NCBI GenBank assembly: GCA_001600875.1
Contig: BCLD01000017.1
Coordinates: 148,069 to 212,068, forward strand
Direction of reading: 5' to 3'
DNA from: Solicoccozyma terricola
Lineage: Eukaryota; Basidiomycota; Tremellomycetes; Filobasidiales; Piskurozymaceae
Length of the DNA stretch: 64,000 bases
The first letter of the stretch is position 1. The number at the start of each line of letters is the position of its first letter. A program made the translations under genes and the position numbers. Of the stretch, positions 1-10,326 are shown in pieces. The notes under the pieces are model-generated. The model made no database searches. It was not told where the DNA came from and saw nothing but the letters and a program-made list of their open reading frames with translations.

Positions 1-693
1 CCAGTGCCTCAGGATATCTGGTCGAGCTTGCCTGTAACGGAAGACTTGGCGGAACCCAGGACAGACACATACGAGTCGCTCGCATCACGTTATGCCGGTG
101 AAAGGAAAAATGCGAGTGTCTCTCTCCGCGTGATGGGAAAAAGGGATTCAAAGATCGCTGTCAAGCAGTCCTCGCCAACAGATGTGGGCGGTACTCGCGA
201 CCGAGTCAATCAACGACTCCCCGCTACCAAGCAGAACCACCCTGGCTGTCGAAATGTCTCGCCAAAAGCTCACAGGGGTACTGCAAGCTTTGTTGCTCCT
301 CATGGAGTGGGAGGCGCTTACTGTAACGAGTCCTCCTCCTCCCCCGACAATGCGTACAACATCCTGGAAAGTTCGAAGCCACCGCTCGATATTCCGATGG
401 GAGATATCTGGTCCACATGTCCCGCAGTGGATTTGATCTCGCTCGATGGAGAGGAAGGCATGGATGTTCAGGGTGATTTTACTTCGCCGGACTTGTCCCA
501 ACACGCTTTCACAAAGGAGGCACAGGTGCAACCGCTCCAATCTCCCACTGATCTCGTCCCGGGTCATACTTCGCCTTCCTCCACATCCACCGGAGCCACA
601 TCGACTCAGCCCCTTGGAGCTGGCATCCATAACGCCACGAATCTGGCCGAGTTATGCGGTCTTTTCGAAATCGCCCCGTTTCAGGCGGAATGA
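1..693 (+). CDS. C-terminal end of an unrecognised, disordered protein (5' partial)
   Basis: An open frame runs from base 1 (first codon CCA) to a TGA at 691-693, so this is the last exon of a gene that begins before the window. The roughly 230 visible residues are rich in Ser, Thr, Pro and Gly with no recognisable domain. A short motif occurs twice: QDIWSSLP near the start of the window and GDIWSTCP about 135 residues later. The second copy is followed by VDLISLDGEE, an acidic and hydrophobic stretch. I do not recognise the family. The reverse-strand frame over 148-630 is judged a shadow because it has no family resemblance and lacks splice context. The reading frame is reasonably secure; function is unknown. 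Confidence 0.6.
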   Translation, partial: PVPQDIWSSLPVTEDLAEPRTDTYESLASRYAGERKNASVSLRVMGKRDSKIAVKQSSPTDVGGTRDRVNQRLPATKQNHPGCRNVSPKAHRGTASFVAPHGVGGAYCNESSSSPDNAYNILESSKPPLDIPMGDIWSTCPAVDLISLDGEEGMDVQGDFTSPDLSQHAFTKEAQVQPLQSPTDLVPGHTSPSSTSTGATSTQPLGAGIHNATNLAELCGLFEIAPFQAE

Positions 694-777
694 CTGAGGT
701 TGGTTCTGGGTAGATAGCGTACCATTGGCAAGCACGATGATTCTGATCGCTATTGCTTTCTTATGGCAGTCAGCTCA

Positions 778-809
<32 letters not shown>

Positions 810-1132
810 ACCCCCCCCCCCCCCCCGGGACAAACTAAATCTACGACCTTTCCACGCCAATGCACGCCAAACTGACGACAGCCTCCACGCATAATTTGTA
901 GCCCACCGGCTTTCCTTCGATTCTGGTCAGAGGGGATTAACGACTCTTCGGCTCACGTCTTCCGAATGCGATTTGTCATACCACACAACGCATATATACA
1001 TTATTTCTTTTCGTGTGACGGGCCGAGCTATCCAACTGATCGAGCAACCTGAAGCTACTACTTTTCTGGCCGACTGGTTTCATGCGTGCGTCAGAGTGAC
1101 TTGTAGATTTTAGGTTGTTGTCTAACATCGAA
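694..1132. other. Intergenic spacer with long poly-C tract
   Basis: No gene is seen. The spacer contains 31 consecutive C (779-809), one A, then 16 more C (811-826). The rest is ordinary mixed sequence leading to the tRNA gene. Confidence 0.7.
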
Positions 1133-1227
1133 GCTTGGCTGGTGTAGTTGGTTATCACGTCTCCTTAACAGCGCTTAACGCAAGCCGAACTCGGAGAAGG
1201 TCGTGGATTCGAATTCCACGCTGAGTA
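1133..1227 (+). tRNA. tRNA-Val (anticodon AAC) with 21-nt intron
   Basis: A full cloverleaf can be drawn. The acceptor stem pairs 1133-1139 with 1220-1226, using several G-U pairs, and the discriminator is A1227. The D-arm stem GTG (1142-1144) pairs with CAC (1156-1158). The anticodon stem TCTCC (1160-1164) pairs with GGAGA (1193-1197). The loop reads TTAACA, placing anticodon AAC at 1167-1169 with a purine at position 37. An intron of about 21 nt (1171-1191) lies at the canonical place after position 37. The T arm is GTGGA-TTCGAAT-TCCAC (1205-1221 region), and the variable loop is AGGTC. A run of seven T (1229-1235) follows at once as a Pol III terminator. The mature length is 74 nt. Box A and box B are internal, in the D and T arms. 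Confidence 0.9.
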
Positions 1228-1228
1228 C

Positions 1229-1235
1229 TTTTTTT
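1229..1235 (+). terminator. Pol III terminator of tRNA-Val
   Basis: Seven consecutive T one base after the tRNA 3' end, the usual Pol III stop signal. Confidence 0.85.
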
Positions 1236-1583
1236 GTGTTTCTTTTTGCGCGCGTCGTTTTTGTCTTCGCGCGGACCTCGTTTTTCTTCGCTGACCTTCG
1301 TTCTGGTTTCATCTTCCTTGAATATCATGGTCGTCGCAGCGTGGACAGGAAGACGGGTGTGGTGTTCAGGGGCTTGTAGGTGCATACATCACCTTTCGAC
1401 TGCCGACGAGCCGCAAGATCAACAATTGATAGAAATCGCCGCACTCCTTTCCGCAACGCCTCATGACCTGCATCTCTTTCATCATTACAACCCATCTTAT
1501 ACTGTACATACGCATCCATCCACGCACAACAACACCAACGTACAGGCCATCGACGGTCGGTGAACAAAAAAAGCTTCTACCTA
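1236..1583. other. Spacer between tRNA-Val and the LURP-one gene 3' end
   Basis: Overlapping open frames exist on both strands, but none has splice sites, composition or similarity suggesting a gene. It would hold the 3' UTR of the minus-strand LURP-one gene. Confidence 0.5.
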
Positions 1584-2567
1584 CTACCGATTCTCATTCT
1601 TCGCTTCGTCGAAACAGATGCACACTGCTGCAATGAGACTGAGGTCTACTCCTGGAGCGACTGTAACGAAGTACTGTATGTGATGAAATAGGGTATCAAT
1701 ATATCATGTATTTCGAAAGTTTCTGCAACTCCTTGAAAGATCTGATTGAGCCAAGTGTCCAGGCACGAGTAACAAGCTATTCTTTTCTCCTCGCTTTCGA
1801 GCCTGCTGATTCCTCATGTCTTCCAACGTCGTGTACCGGCAAACCACAACTCAAAAAAAAAAACTCACAGTCTGTTTATCAACGAACATATCCCTCATAT
1901 TAAACAACTGTCTGGTTATCTGCGCAACTGGTCGATCTCCAACTGTTATATCGGCTGAACCACCCCAGAAATCACCACGAAGAGTCAAGGTTACTTCTTG
2001 AGATGTGGATACGTTGATGAATGTAGCTTGCATGTGAGTTGAGACTGTAACCGAAAAAACAAGGAATTAAAGGATCATAAGAGATGGCAGGTAGGGGGAC
2101 GGTTAGGAGGGATGTACGTACACCCGAATTTATTCTTAATTTTAAATAATTCTTGTCCTGAATCGTTCTCGCCAATGAATGTTTTATGAATTGTGATGAG
2201 TTTATTACGAATATGGAAGAGGACACGACCGTTCGAATCGGTGATGACTATCAAGTGAAAAGATCAACCGAGAGAGTTACGCGATAAGCCGATATCCAAA
2301 CGTTGGTGATTGACAAGACAGCAAGAAAGGGAGGGTATGGGATATTCATTTACCTTTCCTATCTGCAAAACTCATCGCTTTCCCTTGACATCTTAAAACA
2401 ACGGTCCCATTCGTATCTTTGACGGAAAAGTCGTCTCCAGAGAATGTGAATGCCTTTTCCTTGAGGACCATGGTTGTTGGTGAGTTTACACAGAATGCGA
2501 GGTTGACGCCTAACGGCGGGGAGAAGGGTTGGAGTTGAGCTGGTGCTGAAGAAGTGAAAAAGCCCAT
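1584..2567 (-). CDS. LURP-one-related (tubby C-terminal-like fold) protein
   Basis: Four exons join in phase: 2567-2354, 2247-2122, 2044-1869, 1673-1584, giving 201 residues, the usual size of the LURP-one-related/DUF567 family. Recognisable family blocks appear in order. The N-terminal PTTMVLKEKAFTFSGDDFSV is followed by DSNGRVLFHIRNKLITIHKT, GENDSGQELFKIKNKF, LRGDFWGGSADITVGD and the C-terminal helix VAPGVDLSLIAAVCICFDE. The fold is a 12-stranded barrel around a central helix, like Tubby and phospholipid scramblases. The molecular role in fungi is not established; membrane or lipid association is inferred from the fold only. Introns use strong donors (GTAAAT, GTACGT, GTGAGT). Intron 3 carries an 11-base A-run on the plus strand. 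It is divergent from URA4 with a 282 bp shared promoter. Confidence 0.88.
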
Positions 2568-2711
2568 GGTTGTGGATGTGTGGAAAGTGGATGAGATGAG
2601 ATGACGATGAACGGTGGATAAACTTGAAATGGGACTCGACGACCTTTCCTCGCTCTTGTGTTGATGGAATGAAGGCTGTGTCTAAGTGGAATGCCAAGCA
2701 ATAAGCAAAAG

Positions 2712-2729
2712 TGACGTGGCATTACGTCA
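2712..2729. promoter_or_regulatory. Inverted CRE-type half-sites in a divergent promoter
   Basis: TGACGT (2712-2717) and ACGTCA (2724-2729) form perfect inverted arms around a 6-bp spacer. The right part also reads TTACGTCA, a full ATF/CREB-type octamer on the other strand. It lies midway between the LURP-one start (2567) and the URA4 start (2850). A bZIP factor binding here could affect both genes; this is inference. Confidence 0.5.
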
Positions 2730-2849
2730 TTCTGGGGACTACTTTGCATTTCTCACGACGGGTCTTTTAACAAAGTTGACCACCTCTACCAACCACCAAC
2801 CACCCATCTATTCGCATCCAACCAATCCATTCTCCACCGAAACCCCATC

Positions 2850-4217
2850 ATGTCGTCTTCAGATCAAATCACCATCGCATCACCCGCAGAGTGAGACCGA
2901 ACTCATGTCTTGACCGCCGACCAGAGTAAAAACTGACTTCTTCAACTGACCCAACCCAGCTTCCACGTCCATCTGCGTCAAGGTACCATGTCAGAGATGA
3001 TTGTGCCTCACGTAGCTCTAGGAGGTGTCAAAACTGCCTATGTGATGGTATGTCCTTGTCCACCCTCTTAATATCCGCTTTGATGCATCATTCACCACTC
3101 ACCCGTTTCATCGTAGCCAAATCTCACTCCACCACTCACTTCAACATCCGACGCGCTATCATACCACCAACACCTTCAATCCCTCTCACCAACCACCGAA
3201 TTCTTAATGACGTTATACCTACACCCTTCAATCACACCCTCTGAAATTAAACGAGCTCACGCTGCTGGAATCCGTGGTGTCAAATCGTACCCTCGTGGAG
3301 TGACTACGAATTCGGAAGGTGGGATCGAGGATTATGAAGTTTATTACCCTGTTTTTAGAGAGATGGAGAATTGTGGGATGGTTTTAAACCTTCATGGGGA
3401 GGTACCTAGTGACGATGAGAAGGTGAGGAGGATGGTGTCTCTCAGTTAACTATATATATATAATCATAATACTAATTCCTCAGAAAACCTTATTGCGATG
3501 CGCTCATTTCCCAAAACACAGAACATATCAGTCCTCAACGCAGAAAAACACTTTCTATCCCACCTTCGTAAACTCTCTTCCGCATTCCCAAACCTTCGAA
3601 TCGTATTGGAACACGCAACAACAGCTGCAGCCGTCGAATGTATCGAATCTCTACCTTCAAATGTGGCTTGTTCAATAACTCCACATCATCTCGTTCTTAC
3701 TATCGATAACGTAGTTCCTCAACCTTTTCATTTCTGTAAACCGATCGCAAAAGAACCATCAGATCGAGCTGCTTTAAGACGAGTTATCAAAGATGGAAAT
3801 TCGAAATTCTTTCTAGGAAGCGATAGTGCTCCTCATCCTGTCTCTTCAAAACTCCCTCGATTGGGACACGGATATACGGCACTGGATGGCGAAGGTGTTG
3901 GAGAAGGTGAAGATGGTCCATCTCCATGTGCAGCTGGGATATACACATCTGCTGTTTTGATCCCATTAGTAGCTCACATTTTGGATTCATTCGGTGCGTT
4001 GTCTCAATTGGAGAATTTCGTTTCAACGAATGGGAGGAGGTTTTATGGTGTTGAAGCGAAAAAGGGAGATCACGTCGTTTTGAGGAGAGTAGATGTTGGA
4101 AGTGTAGATGCAAAGACTGTACCTGGGTATTTCAAAAAGGAAGGAAGTGATGGATCGATCGTGGATGTTGTGCCGTTCATGGCTGGTCAGAAATTGGGTT
4201 GGGAGATTGTAGGATAA
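2850..4217 (+). CDS. URA4: Dihydroorotase
   Basis: Cyclises N-carbamoyl-aspartate to dihydroorotate in pyrimidine synthesis, in the cytosol. Exons 2850-2890, 2960-3047, 3117-3422 and 3522-4217 give 376 residues, normal for the class II (PyrC/URA4) enzyme. The metal-site motifs are present. HVHLRQG carries the two N-terminal histidines, GVKSYPRGVTTNS the carboxylated lysine, LNLHGE a histidine, VLEHATT a histidine and SDSAPH the catalytic aspartate. VVPQPFHFCKP and the C-terminal GRRFYG segment also fit the family. All introns are GT-AG and in phase; the last uses acceptor CACAG at 3517-3521, which restores NISVLNAE as in other fungal enzymes. It converges on BRO1. Confidence 0.95.
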
Positions 4218-4344
4218 TTTATCGATTCGGAAACCTTCAAACCCTGTACTTCATCGACTGGATTGCACACAAATCCTCATTTGTGATCCAAGACCTACAA
4301 TAATACAACGATTTACCTTGACCATCCTGTACCACGCACTCCCC

Positions 4345-7300
4345 TTACCGCTGCTGATTGCGATACGGGTCATGTGGCGGCTGAGAAGGGTAATACGAAG
4401 GTTGACCCTGGTAATTTCCACTCTGGGGCGCAGCTGGAGGGGCAGGTGGCCATTGACCAGTAGGTGGTGGAGCGTACTGAGGCTGTTGGCTCTGATGGGC
4501 TGATTGTGGGGGAAACGGGTACGGAGGTTGAGATGGCGGCGGTGGAGACGTCGGGTAGGTCGATGATGATTGGCGAGGTGGTTGCGGCGGTTGGAAAGAT
4601 TGATAGGACGAGTATGCGTTCAAAGGCGGTGGGGGAGAGGGGTAAGCGGATGTAGAGCGATATTCGGGCTGAGCTGGCGGTGGTGGATATGGCGAGGACG
4701 ACTGCGATGGAGCACCATATGTCGATCCGGGACCGTATGACGCACCGCCACCGCCATAGGGCGACGCAGTCGAAGGAGGTGCTTGACCGTACGTCGGCTG
4801 AGAAGGCGGTGGAGGGAGACTCGAGGGCTGACCATACGATGGACCCCTCGGTGCGGTTGAGAACGCGGATGGCAACGATCCCAAACTGTCAAAGTCGTAC
4901 GCCGAGCCGGACGTTTGCCTCGTCTGAGGAGGCGGTGGTGGAGGGTACGGCGCGCTGAACGTAGGTGCCCTCGCTTGTGGCGGAGGCGAAGAGGCCCACG
5001 ATGATGACGTAGGTCCACCCAGGCTCATTCCCGTAAGTTGATGTTCCAAGCCTCGCATGGGAGACGATGTTGTGGGCGGCGACGTGGGCGATGGAGACGA
5101 GGACAATCTTGATCTCGCGTCCGCGTCCGCGGCCATCCGATTCCGCTCATTGACCCTCGAGGTTATAAAATGTCGAACATCCCGCTTCAATGTATCGATG
5201 AGGGTTTGCAGCGACTCGTAGAAATGCAGACCCTTCTCCAGACCCGTCCTGACCTCTTCGTACGCCTCCCAAGCAGATCTCAGCCTACGCTCGAGATCCG
5301 CGCTGGACTTGGCCCCTGCGGACCACTTCCGTTGAATGTCCCTCATAGTCTTGCCACTGTCGATCCGCTTCATGGTCGCACTGATATCATGGAGCGTAGA
5401 GGACTGCGACGCAATGGCCGCAGACACCCTGGTCTGGTACGGGCGGAACTTCTCGAGCTCGGTGGCGAACAACGTCGGTTCGACGCCCTGAGTTCGGCGA
5501 TTAAGGAGTAGGAGATGTGAGACGTCATCTGCTTGGATCTGCGGCACGGCCAACAGTCAGATATCGGATACACTGCCGCGCAAAGGCACCTATGCTCACC
5601 TTGTCCTTTAAGTCCTTCAACACCTCATCCCTTTCCCGCCGGATACTCTCCAGCCTCTCCATCTTCTCTTCGAGCTCGTCGACAGCTGTACCAATTTCAG
5701 CACGCTCTCGTTCGTCCATATCTTCCTGTCCGGCGTCGAAGTCGAGTAGGTTGGGTTGGCCAATGGGTTTACCGGAAGCAGCTGCAGCAAACACATCCTC
5801 GATACGACGAGGTCCACCTCGTAACAGGTCGATATCCGCTCGAGCACCTTCCGACATGGCGATGATGGATCGATCGGATGACTCTGCCGCGTCGAGCGAC
5901 GTTCGATGTGATTTCAAGTCGTCTCTGAACCCTCGAGTGTATGAGCCGGATGGTGGTTGAGTCCAAAGATGAGTGTATTTGACCTGTGAGAGAAGAGAGA
6001 GGGGGGGGGGGGGGGAGGATTATCAGTGGGAGGACACAACCGCCAACGGAAATCCTACCACTCACTCTCATTTTCTCGCATTCCCTGGATTCCTCTTCCA
6101 TATCTTGATTTAACGTATCCAACTGATTCCTACACCCACTCTTCACCTCCTCCAACCTTCTCATCAAATCATCCACCGTCTCACCTCTCCTACTTTCCTT
6201 CCTAGATACCTCCTCAGCCCACCCTAAAACCTGCGAAGACGGTCCGTTTCCAACTTCTGCACTACCATCCAACACTTCCCTATACCGTCTAATCTTCCCA
6301 GGCATTCCCATATCCTCCAAAGCAGCTCTTACTTCCCCTTCACTGATCGCACACCTCTCACTCTCCCCTCGTCCCAATTTTGCCTTTTCCTCTGAATACA
6401 CACTCGCGCTCGTATGTACCTCCATAGGAACGAGTCGTCGAAAGATGTCTGGACCGATGAGATTTGCCACCTCGGGATTTGCATAAATCTCTTGAATTGT
6501 AATTGGAGTCGTTGTTGATAAAACCTCGATGGCTGGTAAAGATGATTCGGAAGGTGGTATCGAATGATATACCAAATCATTATCCTTTTGAGATTGATCT
6601 TTCGCTTCACCGCATACTGATAATTGGGATTTCGTAATTTCAACAAGCGCATTAGGTGCTTCTGTTGGTATCGTACCAGCTGTCGTCCCGAATGGTGGTA
6701 TAAAGGTGTATGTGAATTCTTTGGCCAATTTTGATGCTTCTTGTGCTGATGCGTATGCGACTCCAAATCTAACCATCGCAGCTCCATGATCACCTTTATC
6801 ATCGTCATGCCTCGCACGATGATATTGAGCGAGTGACGCAAACATTTTCGCTTTGATCGATATCATCCCCAACCACGCTCGATCGATTATACCCTTTCCT
6901 TGAAAATCTTTAACTTCCTCGACAAGACCAGAATAACCAATCGCAACACCTTGAGCCATCTTCGCTATCATTCCATGTGGTTTATTTTCAGAAATGACTT
7001 TTTCAACCAACATTTCACCAGCTTGTGTGATCATTAAACCGCTGAGTAGTTTTACTACTTCTCGACTGAGATCTGTGCTTGGAGCGTGTAAGAAATTCTC
7101 ATTGATGAATGTTAACATTCCAGCTGCTGATCTTGCCGAGTTGTATGCTCGTTTAACACCTTCAGGTGAAGTACGTGGGGATGTGGATGCGATGGACGAT
7201 AGGACGGAGGAAAGGAGGAAGATGATTGATGCTTTTTCGAATGCAAGTGATGTTTGGGAAGTGACTTTGGATGTGAAAGCGTCACGCCTGGTGGGTGGGT

Positions 7301-7788
7301 GGGTGGTGTGTGAGGTGAGGTCAACGGGTGGGATCATCCGTCAGTATTGTATCGACGAGATGAAAATTCAAACCACTCGAGTTATCATCATTCACATACC
7401 AAGGGAATGATACCTTCATTTCCGCGAATCTCAATTCCAACAATTCCAACTGACCGAAATACTTGTAAAGAAGGTCTCTCGCTGTAATTCGTCCGATATA
7501 ACCAGCATCAGTGTCCCCCCTCTAAACTTCGCTCCAACCACTCCCGCCGTTCCATTCCCTACTCCCACCACCCGCCTCCCGCCTCCCGAACTCACCAGTA
7601 ACATCACTACCGGCACCCTTCACTGCATCACTCCTACATCTCCCCAACGTCGCTATCTCCTCTGCATACCCATCAGGTCGTTCACCGTATGTGTGTCCGA
7701 TGATTTGACGAATAGAGGTTGAGAAATCGACATCTTCTGTGGTTTTTGGTGGGATTGAGATGAGAGGGGATGGATGTGACGAGGACAT
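4345..7788 (-). CDS. BRO1: BRO1/ALIX ESCRT-associated protein
   Basis: Five exons (7788-7596, 7481-7400, 7287-6066, 5983-5600, 5538-4345) join in phase to 1024 residues. The N-terminal half is a BRO1 domain: PLISIPPKTTEDVDFSTSIR, the Vps32-binding surface around ARDLLYKYFGQLELLELRF, and GLVEEVKDFQGKGI. A coiled V-like domain follows (VKYTHLWTQPPSGSY to RRTQGVEPTLFATELEKFRP). The last 240 residues are a Pro/Gln/Tyr-rich tail ending in DPYRNQQR. Bro1 recruits the deubiquitinase Doa4 and works with ESCRT-III at endosomes. The Rim20/PalA paralogue also has a BRO1 domain. The long proline-rich tail and the motif LLLLNRRTQGVEPTLF make Bro1 the better call. Intron 3 contains a poly-C run on the sense strand. 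Confidence 0.9.
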
Positions 7789-8488
7789 GGTGGAGGTGCG
7801 CGAGGGGGAAGGGGGGGTTGTGAAGGGGGGACGAGTGGACGGAGGGGACGATGGAGCGAAATGTCTGATGAACGGAGGGAACTGGAGGATGTGTACGATT
7901 GCCTGATGGGAATGTATGATCAGTCCTCGCTATGCGTTATCGCGAGATTGACGTCTACGATGCCGCCGGACGATGCGGAGGTGACGAGGCGCACAGGAGG
8001 GAGGGAGGGAGGGTGGACCGCGGTTGCTCAAAGGACTATTCAATCAGAACACCGCGGAATTCCAAGTAAAAGACATCCACGTGACATCCTTGGTGGATTA
8101 CATAATAAGGGTCGGTCTGACATTCCCGGCCGAGGGGGGGCGATCTTTTGGCCGTCCTGTGCGAGTTGTCGTTTGATATGATGTGATGATGTCAATGTCA
8201 TCCAATGATTGCGCGATATCCGATAGTCAGTCAGGTCAGTTCCCTGCTGCGTAGTGGTTGTCATGGTTGATTGTCATACTTTGGATTATCAAGCAAATGT
8301 AGTCATCTTGACTCGTAATCGTTTGAAAGCAAGGGGAAGAGAGGGGGGGGGGGGGGTTGATTGAGTAAAAGTCTATATAAATGTATAAATGTGCATACAT
8401 TGCTCTTTTCCCCTTCCTGTTTCACATCGACACAGCTCTTCACTCTCAACGTCAAACAAACCCTAACTCCATATACATCCAATCAAAC
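7789..8488. other. Divergent promoter region BRO1 / SDR
   Basis: About 700 bp between two divergent starts. A CACGTGAC site lies at 8078-8085 (an RTCACGTG, Cbf1-type E-box on the minus strand). A G-run lies at 8343-8356, and a TATATAAA at 8374-8381 sits 108 bp before the SDR start. No gene is seen. Confidence 0.5.
8374..8381 (+). promoter_or_regulatory. TATA box of the SDR gene
   Basis: TATATAAA 108 bp upstream of the ATG at 8489, in an AT-rich patch that ends a G-run. Confidence 0.45.
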
Positions 8489-9536
8489 ATGTCCACAGTA
8501 TATCTCGGTATGTCCCGAGGTCTTCATTCTCCCGCCATTCTTCGCTGAAGACAAACAAATCCCCCCCCTCTTCCCCCCCCCCACCCTTCACTTTTCCGTC
8601 ATCGTAGTAACCGGCTCCAACCGTGGAATCGGACTCGGTCTAGTAACCAACCTATCCACCAACCCATCCGCAATCATCTTCGCTGGTACTCGTGATCCCG
8701 AATCTTCAATCGAATTAATCAAACTCGAAAAGGAGAATAAGAATTTCCATATAATCAAGATTTCATCTGCGAATTTGGATGATAATTTAGAGGCTGTTAA
8801 AGTTATTGAAGAAAAAGTTGGAAAGATTGATGTTGTTATTGCGAATGCAGGTGAGGGGGTGTTTGACCCGCTTTCTCCCTGATTGGGCGGCATATACCCA
8901 TGACCTATCCCCCTTTCCCCCTTCAAATCGCTAACATCAACCCCCCCCCCCCCAAACAGGCATCGGAGGAACGTCAACTCCCATCGCCGAAACAACAGCG
9001 GAAGGTCTCCTCAATCACCTAACCATAAACGCCATCGGTCCTTTAATCCTATTCCAATCCGTTCTTCCCCTTCTTAACAAATCAACCCTCGAATCAGGTG
9101 GTAAATTCGTGGTTATCTCTTCATTATTAGGTAGTATAGGTCAACAACCTGGGGAATACTTGTCGGGTGAATATAGTATTTCAAAAGTGGCGGTTAATAT
9201 GTTGGTTAAAAGGATTCAATTGGAACATCCGGGTTTAGTCGCTTTGACATTCCAGTACGTTTGGGATCCCCCCCCCCCCCCAATTCACCCGGGTTTTATC
9301 ATACGCCACATCCTGACGTTTCGAAACCCCCCTCCCCCATCCCACACAGCCCCGGTCTAGTATCCACCGACATGGCCCGAGACGCAATATCCAAAATGGG
9401 AGTCGACATATCTAATATCCCAGGAATCATCACTCCAGATCAATCAGCAGCAGGTATTATTAAAGTTGTAGATGAAGCCACAAAGGAATCGTCTGGCAAG
9501 TTTGTAGATTATCAAGGCAAGGAGTTGCCTTGGTAA
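8489..9536 (+). CDS. Short-chain dehydrogenase/reductase (NAD(P)-dependent)
   Basis: Exons 8489-8507, 8608-8850, 8960-9254 and 9350-9536 give 247 residues, typical for a classical SDR. Visible motifs are the cofactor loop TGSNRGIG just after the start, NAG in VIANAGIGG, the catalytic serine in VVISSLLG and the YSISK active-site Tyr/Lys. A proline-glycine turn follows in QHPGLVSTDMA. The closest known type is the sniffer-like group of fungal carbonyl reductases; the substrate cannot be told. The first exon codes for only six residues before an intron. All three introns contain runs of C on the coding strand (8-15 bases). The end is secured by KFVDYQGKELPW and TAA. Confidence 0.9.
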
Positions 9537-10092
9537 AGGTGGAGGGAGGGCGGAAAGGGGGGGGCGGGGGGATCCCACCCCGGTCAAATTCTTATGTAGT
9601 TGTAAACCCACTACATGGGGATTCTCCCACTGTTGCCTATTCGCGTTGTAGCTTCAAACTAGGAAAATGAAAAGATAAAAGAATTGAAAAGATATTATGG
9701 AAAGCGTTGTAAAGTTGTTCAGAACCAATTGAAACAAATATGAACCCCCGCAAAACGCGTCGCGTCGCGTCGACCCCAACATTCGCCACCGCCACCGCCA
9801 CCGCCACCCAACAAGGCACACGATCGGAACAATAAAGGTTCGTTCTTGTCTTCTCCCAACCACCAACCAGGAAATGACTCGGAGCTGAAACGACAGAGGG
9901 ATTGGTGTGTTGGGGGGGGGGGGGGAGGACAAAAGCAATTTTGGGTGTTTGATGGTAATTACAATAGGGTAAAAAAATCCCCCCCTCCCCTCTCTTAACC
10001 TACCTCGTTTCATCTTGGTTATTCCAAAAACCGGGTTCCGCACGTCCATTCCATGTAGTACTTGTTTCGTGATCAACATCTTCCCTTCCCCC

Positions 10093-10326
10093 NNNNNNNN
10101 NNNNNNNNNNNNNNNNNNNNNNNNNNNNNNNNNNNNNNNNNNNNNNNNNNNNNNNNNNNNNNNNNNNNNNNNNNNNNNNNNNNNNNNNNNNNNNNNNNNN
10201 NNNNNNNNNNNNNNNNNNNNNNNNNNNNNNNNNNNNNNNNNNNNNNNNNNNNNNNNNNNNNNNNNNNNNNNNNNNNNNNNNNNNNNNNNNNNNNNNNNNN
10301 NNNNNNNNNNNNNNNNNNNNNNNNNN
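10093..10326. other. Assembly gap (234 N)
   Basis: Unread bases flanked on both sides by C-runs (10088-10092 and 10327-10336), suggesting the assembly broke at a long poly-C tract. Confidence 0.95.

Noticed and set aside
148..630. Reverse-strand open frame of 160 codons
   Set aside because: Overlaps the partial plus-strand gene, composition is Cys/Arg/Gly noise, no family or splice signals.
1234..1563. Open frames on both strands beside the tRNA
   Set aside because: Low-complexity peptides, overlap each other, no splice context; the region is tRNA flank and LURP-one 3' UTR.
4345..7788. RIM20/PalA as the identity of the BRO1-domain gene
   Set aside because: Cannot be fully excluded without a search, but the long Pro/Gln tail and V-domain motifs match Bro1 better.
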